From NCBI RefSeq assembly GCF_023893635.1, contig NZ_JAMWYK010000006.1, positions 1 to 64,000 of the forward strand: a stretch of 64,000 nucleotides of DNA, given 5' to 3'. This stretch comes from Fructobacillus apis. GTDB taxonomy: Bacteria > Bacillota > Bacilli > Lactobacillales > Lactobacillaceae. Of this stretch, positions 7,956 through 17,600 are shown one piece after another (positions within the stretch are counted from its first letter, which is position 1; each line of letters starts with the position of its first letter). Below the pieces are notes generated by a model. The model had not been told where the DNA came from, searched no databases, and worked only from the letters and a program-made list of their open reading frames with translations. The translations under genes and the position numbers were made by a program.

Positions 7956-8984
7956 ATGAAAAAACTTCGGTTGTTACAAGCAGGCCTTGTGGCTTTGACA
8001 ATTCTGGCAGGTGCGGTTTCCGGCACGGAATCCGCCTCCGCCTTCATCTTCAATCCGGTCAAGTTCCAAAAGGGACGTGTACCGGACACTTCGCTTTCGC
8101 CCTTCTCGTCCGTGGTCTTCATCGTGGACGAACTGACGGGGGAGTCGGGTTCCGGCGTGCTGATTGCACCGGACATGGTGCTGACCGCGGCCCACGTCGT
8201 TTTGCGTAACCGGGCACCACAGACGGCGTCAGGTGGTTCACACCTCTGGCCAAGACAGCTGATTGAACCAAGCTCGATGCGCATCTTACCCGCCTAAGGT
8301 GGTATCGCCGGACCAGAAGCGGTCCGTTATCCGTACGGTCATCAGTACCGTGGCCAGAGCGTCTCGGTTCGGGCGGACTACTTTGACCAGGCACTCCGTC
8401 CAGAAGGAGACGCAGGGGATAACGACCTGGCCCTGATTCGCTTGAACATGCCCGTCTTTGGGGCCGACGTACTGCCTTTGGCAGAATTCCGGCCACAGGA
8501 CGTGAACCGCGAGGTCGTGTCGGCGGTCGGCTTCCCATCCAGCCTCGGCTACGGCCACAACGGCGGACCGGGCAACGACAACGACAACATGTACGTGGAC
8601 TACGGCACAATCGAGGCGATGACCAACCGGCAGCTGCTGACCCAAAACGTCGATTGGACGAACGGACAGAGCGGAGGACCCATCCTGAACTCCCAAAATC
8701 AGGTCGTCGGCATCATCTCGGCCTCGAACGAGTACGGGAACTTCGCCACGCGCATCGACGCCGATTTGAACTGCTGGATTCAACAGCAGCTGACGAACCA
8801 TGACGAAGAGCTAGCGCCGAGCTCGGCCCGTGGTCGCTGGCGTCAGCTCGGTAACCGACGGGTCTACTTTGACGCCGACGGGGTGGCTGTCCGCATCACG
8901 ACGCAGCGCGATGGAAACGATGGCGAGGAGCCACTAGACCTCTCGATTCCAAAGAATAAGAACCACACGCACGACGAACTCTAA
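7956..8984 (+). pseudogene. Secreted V8/trypsin-like serine protease interrupted by an in-frame TAA
   Basis: One 343-codon frame encodes a signal peptide (MKKLRLLQ..., about 30 residues), then a chymotrypsin-fold S1B protease. The catalytic His lies in TAAHVV, the Asp in DNDLALIRL and the Ser in GQSGGPIL. The C-terminal tail carries a GNRRVYFDADG segment, resembling one cell-wall/glucan-binding repeat. A TAA at 8295-8297 falls between the His and Asp motifs while the frame continues unchanged on both sides. The first piece (7956-8297) has the signal peptide and His only; the second (open to 8984) lacks a start with a ribosome site. AAAGGAG precedes the ATG. As read the enzyme cannot form without readthrough, so it is called a pseudogene. 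A sequencing error is possible. Confidence 0.8.
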
Positions 8985-9000
8985 TTGAATGCAGCAAAAA

Positions 9001-9037
9001 AGCAGGTGAGCGATTCGCTCATCTGCTTTTCTTTTTT
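9001..9037. terminator. Bidirectional terminator between the protease and the orphan gene
   Basis: A long stem, AGCAGGTGAGCGA paired with TCGCTCATCTGCT, is flanked by A-rich and T-rich tracts on opposite sides. It can end both the plus-strand protease and the minus-strand gene that stops at 9047. Confidence 0.8.
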
Positions 9038-9046
9038 GTTCGTTCT

Positions 9047-9547
9047 TTACGCGCTAAAGAATGGCTTGAATTTCTCTTTAAAAGTCCCGTCCGGATCGTT
9101 CACGTACTTCCTGTAGCTTGCCCAGTAAGCGTCTGCTTGGAGTAAGGGCTTGACCAACTCTTCTGGGAAGGCGTCCTTTGGAATTCGCCCCTGGTCATCG
9201 CGCTTACCTTCGTATTCCTTCTGGAAGTCTTCGAAGCGCTTTTCAATGACAATCGCTTCCGGACCAAACCAGTTGTGGGCTTCGGCCGTGAAGAAGAATT
9301 CGTCGACTTCGTAGGCCTGCCAGTCGGGTTGGTCAACGGCGATGTTTAGGGGACGGACCAGCTTTTGAAGTTGGACCTGTCCGAGGGCGATGTCGGCTAC
9401 GCAGGCGGCCATGGAAGAAGGTAGGCCGGGTTGGCTGTTTTCCTTGGCGACCAGCAGGTAGACACCCTTGATGTTTTCGTTTACTTTGACCTCTTGGCCC
9501 ACGAGGACCTTCATGAGGATTTCGGCTGGAATATTAATCGCTTTCAT
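9047..9547 (-). CDS. Hypothetical protein, possibly PUA/ASCH-like
   Basis: A 166-residue soluble protein, not confidently recognised. It starts MKAINIPAEILMKVLVGQEV, reaches GVYLLVAKE near residue 32 and AACVADIALGQVQL near residue 50. This order (a 'lock-on' helix with a GxxV/E turn, a hydrophobic strand, then a second strand) resembles ASCH/PUA-fold RNA-binding domains, but the similarity is only by eye. The second half is charged and aromatic (DEFFFTAEAHNWFG). It begins 10 nt after the adenine deaminase stop and lacks a good ribosome site, so it is probably translated by coupling. An in-frame upstream extension to 9583 would overlap the deaminase gene. Confidence 0.65.
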   Translation of the reverse strand: MKAINIPAEILMKVLVGQEVKVNENIKGVYLLVAKENSQPGLPSSMAACVADIALGQVQLQKLVRPLNIAVDQPDWQAYEVDEFFFTAEAHNWFGPEAIVIEKRFEDFQKEYEGKRDDQGRIPKDAFPEELVKPLLQADAYWASYRKYVNDPDGTFKEKFKPFFSA

Positions 9548-9557
9548 AGGCACTATT

Positions 9558-11216
9558 TTAATCTTGAATGTCGATGAATTCAAACTTTTCGACGTCGAAG
9601 AGCCCCTGGTCGGTAATCTTCAATGATGGGATAACCGGCAGAGCCATAAAGGAGAGCGTCAAGAACGGATCGAAGTCCAAATCAGAAATTTGAGCAAAGG
9701 CTTCGTTCAATTGGTCTTGCATCGCAATCAGGTCTTCGTATGGCTGGTCGGACATGAGCCCTCCGATAGGGAGGGGAAGGGCGGTGATTTCGCCGTCTTG
9801 AACGACGACCTGACCACCACCAATTTCCTTCAACTTTGAGACGGCCAGCAACATGTCATCGTCATCCACACCGGCCACGATGACGTTGTGGGAGTCGTGT
9901 GCGATGGTTGAAGCAATGGCCCCGGACTTCAAGTCCAAACCCTTGATGACGCCTAGTCCAGAACCGAGATCGTGGTAGCGCTCCGCGACAGCGACTTTGG
10001 CATGGGTTTCGTTTGGAAGGAAGTTACCATCTTCATCCGTGTTCACCGTTTCAACGACGTGCTTAGTCGTAATGTGGTGGGGTTCGATTTCGATGATGTG
10101 GGCGGGCTTATTGCTGTCCAACTTCAGTTCCAAATCTTTCTTATCGAAAGTCAGGTTGATTTGTTGACCTGGCAACCAGAGGACGGGTTCCTTCTGGTCC
10201 TCGAAGAACTCACCAGCAATCATCGTCTGCTCGATATCGACCGTCTTCAGGTCGTTTAGAATCAACAGGTCCGCTTCAAATCCCGGTGCAATCGCTCCGA
10301 CGTTCTCGAGGTGGTGGGCCTTGGCGGCGTTAAATGACGACATCGTGTAGGCGATTTCAGGCGCGATGCCTTCTTCAATGGAAAGGGCCACGTTGAAGTT
10401 GATGGATCCCTCTGCCTGAATGTCGGCCGCGGACTTGTCGTCCGTTGCAAAGGAGAAGTGGCTCTGGTTTAGCGGTGTCACGGCCTGGAGGAGTTCCTTT
10501 TCGTCACGTTCCACCGTTCCTTCGCGGACGAAGATGTTCATCCCGGCTGAAATACGGTCGAGCGCTTCCTGCTTCGTGCTGGCTTCGTGGTCCGTGTCAA
10601 TCCCGTAAGCACGGTAAACGGCCAATTGGGCGGGCGTCAGTCCGGCGCCATGACCGTCGACGTGCTTACCGGCCTCCCGGGCGTCTTGAATCTTTTGGAG
10701 CATGTCAGGATCTTGACCGGCGACGGCGGGGTAGTCCATGACTTCGGCCAAGCCGGCAATTTCATTGTGCTGGTAGAAGGGCTTCAAGGCGTCGGCGTCA
10801 AGCGTGGCCCCCGCGTGCTCGAAGTTCGTACATGGCACGGATGATGGCAGCATGTAGTGCACGTGAAGCGGCGTCTTCTTGGCGGAATCAATCATGTACT
10901 GGATTCCGGACACACCGGCAACGGAAGCGATTTCGTGTGGGTCGGCGAAGATGCGCGTGACACCCTGCTTCAATGACAGACGACCGAATTCGGACGGCGT
11001 CAAGAGGGAGGATTCGATGTGCAGGTGACCATCAATCAAGCCGGGCACGATGTACTTGCCTGAGCAGTCGACCACGACGTTTGCTTCGTAGGCGTCGGAT
11101 TTACCAACAAAAACAATCTTTCCTTCTTTAATATAGACGGGCTTTTGTTCGAATTCCTTTGTAAATACGTTTAAAACGTTAGCGCCTTGTAGGCAAAAAT
11201 CAACGGACGTCGTCAT
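9558..11216 (-). CDS. ade: Adenine deaminase
   Basis: A 552-residue amidohydrolase that converts adenine to hypoxanthine and ammonia for purine salvage. The metal-binding HLHIESS near residue 70, the FADPHEIASV stretch, the DGHGAGL motif and the C-terminal GVIKGLDLKSGAIAST / VAGVDDDDM segments are typical of the AdeC/Ade family, not of eukaryotic-type adenosine deaminases. The start at 11216 has AGAGGAG upstream on the minus strand; an upstream extension to 11372 is A+T-rich and unsupported. It is the first gene of a two-gene unit with the orphan ASCH-like protein. A purine permease lies elsewhere in the window (30.6 kb). Confidence 0.95.
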   Translation of the reverse strand: MTTSVDFCLQGANVLNVFTKEFEQKPVYIKEGKIVFVGKSDAYEANVVVDCSGKYIVPGLIDGHLHIESSLLTPSEFGRLSLKQGVTRIFADPHEIASVAGVSGIQYMIDSAKKTPLHVHYMLPSSVPCTNFEHAGATLDADALKPFYQHNEIAGLAEVMDYPAVAGQDPDMLQKIQDAREAGKHVDGHGAGLTPAQLAVYRAYGIDTDHEASTKQEALDRISAGMNIFVREGTVERDEKELLQAVTPLNQSHFSFATDDKSAADIQAEGSINFNVALSIEEGIAPEIAYTMSSFNAAKAHHLENVGAIAPGFEADLLILNDLKTVDIEQTMIAGEFFEDQKEPVLWLPGQQINLTFDKKDLELKLDSNKPAHIIEIEPHHITTKHVVETVNTDEDGNFLPNETHAKVAVAERYHDLGSGLGVIKGLDLKSGAIASTIAHDSHNVIVAGVDDDDMLLAVSKLKEIGGGQVVVQDGEITALPLPIGGLMSDQPYEDLIAMQDQLNEAFAQISDLDFDPFLTLSFMALPVIPSLKITDQGLFDVEKFEFIDIQD

Positions 11217-11605
11217 GTTTTCTCCTCTTGTTCTCTCGTAAATTTTATTTATTTTAGCACATATAGCGGTAAAATGTTCGGTTTTCTTTATCCTTTTTCT
11301 CATCCTGTCAAAGTCAAAAACGACCGTGATGGATGCTTTGAACTTTCTAAGACAAAGTATCTTAAAAAACAATAATAAAAGAATTGATTGGTCTAGACAA
11401 CTTGTTTGGAATGGCGGCGGATGCGATGGGACACTTTTCTAGGATTACCAAGGCTTTCTAATTAATCAAACATTAAATTCAAAAAAACCAATCTAAGTTA
11501 ATGAATTTATTTAAATTACAGTGCCGTAACGGTATTGAAATAAAAGAAATATGAGCACATAATAGTGTTGTAATTATTAAATAAACATCTCTTTGGGAGG
11601 TCTGT
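11217..11605. promoter_or_regulatory. Divergent intergenic region between ade and the giant surface-protein gene
   Basis: This A+T-rich 389-nt gap separates two divergent genes. It contains a dre-like operator (11387-11402), a TTGAAA / CATAAT promoter with a 17-nt spacer (11535-11540 and 11558-11563) for the surface protein, and its ribosome site GGGAGG (about 11596-11601). On the minus strand a TAAAAT box lies close to ade. No small gene or RNA is recognised. Confidence 0.5.
11387..11402. promoter_or_regulatory. Candidate NagR/DasR-type (dre) operator upstream of the surface protein
   Basis: ATTGGTCTAGACAACT is a near-perfect match to the palindromic dre pattern ATTGGTMTAGAC(C/A)A(A/C)T bound by GntR/HutC-family amino-sugar repressors such as NagR. 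It lies between ade and the giant surface-protein gene, so either could be the target. A second such site lies upstream of glmS. Confidence 0.5.
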
Positions 11606-14600
11606 ATGAACACAGAAAATAATAAACAACACTACAAGATGTACAAAGCCGGACGGCGCTGGCTCTTTGCCGCTGTGACGGCCTTTACCATCACGGGAGG
11701 CTTAGTTGCCCTCGGCCAAGCGGAAGGGAAGAACCACTTCCTGCCAGGCCTTTCAAACGGGGCATAGGCCGATGAAGCCGATGGTTCCTACCAGGATAGG
11801 CCGGTCTACTTTGACGTGGATGGAAAATCTACCTTGGATGCTTCGAAAGCGGTTTATACTTTTAAAAACATCGAAACTGCGTACACAGGTATAGTTGGTG
11901 ATATTCCTAAGCACCAAATTTATTCTGGACCAGAGGGAACGGTTTCCGTTGGTTCGACTGGTGTTTTCATTTCCGTTGGTTCGGATGGAAACCTGGAATT
12001 CGTGCTGGTGAAGGGTCAAACGACGAACACCTACACGGTTACTGGAAATGCTAAACTGTCGCTTTTTTGGGCAAATCCAACCGCTTCAAACCCAGGTTCA
12101 ACAGCATCTGTTTCACTTTCCGGTGGAACTGGATCAAAGACCATTCAAGCCAATTTCAACACCGGTGAACGTCAGTTCATGTACTACGGAACGGGCGACT
12201 ATAAGTCTGCTTTTAAGAGTTGGCAAAACGGTTCAACCACTGCTGGTGTCGCCCAGACCTTCGGTACCGGAAACGTTGGATTCTTAACGAGTGGAACAAC
12301 GTTGAAGAGCAGTATGGCAGCTCGTGATAAAGAAACGACTGGTTCTGCTGATCTTAAGAAAACAAGGACCGCGATGCAAACGGTCTTGAACTCCATTAAC
12401 AACAACAAGGACTTGACCCAAGACGAAATTGACCAGCGAACAGCTGATGTTAAGCAGGCCTACACGGATGCCTTGAATGAGTTTGCGACCCGTGATTACA
12501 CGACTAAACAAGTCGAGACGACTTAAACCACTTACCGTGCCAAGATGGAACGTCTGCGTGATCAAACGCCTCAAAAGACCTTGAACGAACGTCGTGAAGC
12601 CGCTGACGCAGACAAGGCCTACAACGACGCCATCGATAAGTTGGACAAGGCGGATAACGCCCGTGACGTTGTAAAGGATTTGTCAGATGCCGAAAAGGCC
12701 ATGAACGACGCCCACAAGCCAAACACTGGCCGTTTGGACGCCTTGAAGGCCGAATACAAGCAAAAGTTGGAAGCAGCTAAGAACACGGCTGAAGACAAAG
12801 TCAACAACGACCCAACGCTTACGAGATCTGAAAGGGAAGAAAAGGTCCGCCAGATTGAAGCGGCCTACGGCGTTGAAAACAACGGCATTGACGCGTTGAC
12901 GGACGCCCAGGACTTGCAGAACCGCATCGACAAGGCACCAAGCTTCTTCGACGCCTTCACGACGTCTGGCGAAGACTTGGCTTCTCAGAAGGCAGCCGCT
13001 AAGGCCGCTGTTTCTGCAAAGGCCAAGGAATTGGCTCAAGACGCCAACAACCAGATTGATGCGGACTCGACTTTGACGGACGCACAAAAGGCTTTGAACA
13101 AGGCCGCCGTTGAAACAATCATCGACCAACGCTTGAAGGAAATCGATTCCGAAAAGACGGCCGACGCTATCGTTTCAAAGCGTGACGAATTGACGAAGGC
13201 GTTGGAAGACGCCGCCAAGACGGGTCAAATGGACCTCGACAAGGCCAAGGCAGAAGCCCTCACCGCCATTGAAAACGCCAAGAACGAAACGGATGCCAAC
13301 ATCCGCGACGACGACGCCCTTTCAAACGACGAAAAGACGGCCCAGTACGAAAAAGCCCAATCTGCCTTCGACACAGCTAAGGCTAAGTTGACGCCAGCTG
13401 ATGGTTCAAACGCCACTGCTGACGCCATCAACGACGTGTTGAACAACGGTCCAAAAGCCATTAACGACGCTTACCAGGCCGGTAACTTGAAGCCAAAGCA
13501 AGACGCTGCCAAGCAGGAAATTGACGCAGCCGTTGCGCGCGCCAACAACCAGATCGACGAAGCGGTCGCCGAAAACAAGTTGGACACGAACGAAGCAGCT
13601 GCTCAAAAGCAAGCGGTTCAAGACGCAAAGGCCAAGGCCTACAAGGACATTGATGCTGCTAAGAACAGCAAGGAATTGAAGCAAAAGACGGCCAGCCACG
13701 TAGAAAATATCGACGGCTTATTTGATGCGAAGCAAAACGCCAAGGCAGCGATCGACCAAGCACAAAAGACGGCCGATGCTGACATTAACGGCAACGACAA
13801 GTTGAGCGACGGCGAAAAGGCCGCTCAAACGAAGGCGATTGACGAATTGGCTAAGGCTGAAAAGGCCAAGGTTGATGTCAAGCCAACGGATGCCGACGCC
13901 ACGCAAGCCGGAACGACTGGTAAGCAAGCGGTCGACGATTTGGCTGCGGCTCAAAAGAACGCCTACGCCGCCATCGACGAAGCGGTTGCAAAGGCTAAGC
14001 AGGCCGTTTCAGACAACAGCCAATTGGGTGACACTGAAAAGGCCAACCAAGAAGCTGCCATCGACGGCGCTGCCAAGACGGCTAAGAACAACATTAACAA
14101 CGCAGCTGACACGGCTGGCATTGATGCTGCCAAGACGAACGGTGTGAACACCATCAACGAATTGGCTCCAGCGAAGACTAGTGCCTACGACAAGATTGAC
14201 GGCGCTGCGAGCGCTGCCAAGCAGGCTATCGCGGATGCTGGAACGGTTGACGCTGCGAAGGCCGACCAGGAAAAGGCCGTTGATGATGCCGCTAAGGCTG
14301 CTAAGAACAACGTCGACAAGGCTGAAAACAAGCCTGACGTTGAAGCAGCTGCCCAGACTGGCTTTGACAACATCCAAGGCTTAGCAGCTGCCAAGAAGGC
14401 CGCTTACGACGCCATCGACAAGGCCAAGAAGGAAGCGGAAGACGGCATCGATTCAAACGCTAAGTTGGACGACGGTCAAAAGGCCGCTCAGAAGCAGGCC
14501 GTTGAAAACGCCGCCAACACGGCCAAGGGAAACATCGACCGCGCAAGCGACGCCGCTGGCATCAACCAGGCCCAGACTAATGGTGTTGACACCATTAACG

Positions 14601-17600
14601 GTTTGAACGGTCAAAAGGACGCCGCCTATGATAAGATCGACGGCGCTGCCAAGGACGCCAAGAACGCCATCGCTGCCCTTGAGGCAAACGGTGACTTGAC
14701 GCCTGACCAAGCAAAGAAGCAAGAAGACGCCGTTGATGCAGCCGCTAAGACGGCTAAAAACAACGTCGACAAGGCCGAAAACAAGCCTGACATCGAAAAG
14801 GCCGGCCAAGCTGGCTTCGATAACTTGAGTGCTTTGACGGATAACAAGAAGAACGCCTACGAAGCCATCAAGCAAGCGGCTGATGCTGCTAAGAACGCGA
14901 TCGACGGAAACAGCGCCTTGGACGGTGGCCAGAAGGCTAACCAGAAGGCTGCCGTTGACGGTGCCGCTAAGACGGCCATGGGTAACATCGACAAGGCTGA
15001 AAACACAGCTGATGTGGATGCCGCTAAGAATACCGGCGTTGAAACGATCAACAACTTGAACGGCCAGAAGCAAGACGCCTACGACCAAATCAAGCAGGCC
15101 GCAGACGCTGCAAAGGCTCAGATTAACAACAACGAAGACCTCGACGACGGTCAGAAGAAGGCTCAGGTAGCCGCCATTGACGGCGCTGCTAAGACAGCCA
15201 CGGACAACGTCGACAAGGCGGAAGACAAGCCGGCCATCGATGCTGCGGCCAACGCTGGCATCGCTGGCATCAACGACTTGGCTCAAAACAAGAAGGACGC
15301 CTACGCTGCCATTAAGCAAGCGGCCGACGCTGCTAAGGCTGCCATCGAAAACAACAACGACTTAGACGGCGGCCAGAAGGCTGCTCAAAAGACGGCCGTT
15401 GACGAAGCAGCGAAGACGGCAACGGATAACGTCGACAAGGCGCAAAACAAGCAGGACGTGGACAAGGCATCGCAGGATGGCGTGGACACGATTAACGGCT
15501 TGAACGACCAGAAGAAGGACGCCTACGACAAGATTGACGAAGCAGCGAAGAAGGCCGAACAAGCCATCGACGACGCTGGTACGGTTGATCCTGCTAAGAC
15601 GGCTCAGAAGAAGGCCATCCAAGACGCCGCTAAGGCCGCCAAGGACAACGTCGACAAGGCCCACAACAAGGCTGAAATCGACGCGGCCGCTAACGCTGGA
15701 ATCGACGGCATTAACGGTTTGGCTGCTTTGAAGAAGGACGCGTACGCGGCCATCGACCAAGCGGCGAAGGACGCCAAGGCTGAAATCGCTAACAACGGCA
15801 AGTTGGAAGCCGGTGAAAAGGAAGCCCAGGCAAAGGCCATCGATAACGCGGCCAACAACGCCAAGGCTGACATCGACAAGGCGGCCAACAAGGCAGCCAT
15901 CGACGACGCCACGAATGCTGGTGTGGACAACATTAAGAATTTGAACGGCGAAAAGAACGCCGCCTACGACAAGATCAACGAAGCAGCGAAGAACGCAACG
16001 GACGCCATTGCTGCATCGGACTTGGACGGGGATGCGAAGAAGGCTCAAACGGACGCCGTGAAGAACGCCGCTGACGCAGCCAAGACAGCCATCGACCAGG
16101 CCGTAAACAAGCCTGAAGTTGATGACGCTACCGACGCTGGTTTGGCTAACCTGAACAACCTTGCGAAAAACAAGCAAGACGCTTACGCGGCCATCAAGCA
16201 AGCGGCGGACGCTGCTAAGGCTGCCATCGACGCCAACACGCAGTTGGATGGCGACCAGAAGGCTGCCCAAAAGGCAGCCGTTGACGGCGCAGCCAAGACA
16301 GCAACGAAGAACATCGATAACGCCACGAACACGGCTGATATCGACGAAGCCAAGAATAACGGCGTCGACACCATCAACGGCTTGAACCAGGCCAAGGCCG
16401 ACGGTTACGCTACAATCGACGCTGCCGCTGGACGTGCCGAAGCAGCTATCGACGGTAACAGCGCCTTGGACGACGGTCAAAAGGCCGCTCAGAAGGCTGC
16501 CGTGAAGGAAGCCGCCAAGGCTGCCAAGAAGGACGTCGACAAGGCTGAAAACAAGCCGGACGTTGACGCCGCAGCAGCCAAGGGTGCCGCAGCCATCGAC
16601 AATTTGGCCGGCTTGAAGAAGGATGCCTACGCCGCCATCGACGAAGCCGCCAACAAGGCCAAGGCTGAAATCGACAACAACACGAAGCTCGATGATCCAC
16701 AAAAGAAGGCGCAGAAGGCAGCCGTTGACGCGGCGGCCAAGAACGCCAAGAACGATATCGATAAGGCGCCTGATGCCGAAACGATCGCCGCTGCCCAAAA
16801 GGCCGGCGTTGACAACATCAACGGTTTGAACAAGGCCAAGGACGCGGACTACGGCAAGATTGACGCAGCCGTGGCCGACGCCAACAGTCTCATTGATAAC
16901 AACACGAAGTTTACTGATGATCAGAAGCGCGAACAGAAGACAGCTGTTCAAGAAGCAGCCAAGGAAGCCAAGGACAACGTGGACAAAGCAGCCACGGTAC
17001 CTGAAGCCGACGCCGCAGCCGCAGACGGAATCGATGCTATCAACGCGTTGACGGGTGCTAAGCAGGACGCTTACGCCGCCATCGACGAAGCCGCTAACAA
17101 GGCGAAGGCTGAAATCGACGCCAACGACAAGTTGACGGATGATCAAAAGCGCGACCAGAAGGCAGCCATTGACGGTGCAGCCGACGCAGCTCGTGCTGAT
17201 GTTCAAAAGGCAAAGAAGCCGGATACGATTAAGGAAGCGCAAGAAGCTGGTGTTAACAACATCAACGGCTTGAATGACGCGAAGGCAAACGCCTACGCCG
17301 AAATCGACGCAGCGGTTGAAAAGGCTGAAACAAGCATCGACCAAAACGATCAATTAGACGACACGGCGAAGAAGAATCAGAAGGACGCCTTGAAGACGGC
17401 CGCTGACGCTGAAAAGACGAAGGTCGACAAGACGACTACGGTTGCTGATGCGACCCAGGCGGGACACGCAGGGGCTGACACGATCGACCAGTTGAACCAG
17501 GCTAAGATTGATGGTTACAAGACGATTGATGAAGCGGCGAAGAACGCGGAAGCAGCCATCGACAACGCTGATTTGTCAGAAGGTGCAAAGGCTGCTCAAA

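Noticed and set aside
15362-17353. A 663-residue open frame on the minus strand inside the surface-protein repeats
   Set aside because: It is the antisense shadow of a biased, repetitive coding frame. It has no start signal, and its Val/Leu/Gly-rich product follows the repeat period of the plus-strand protein.
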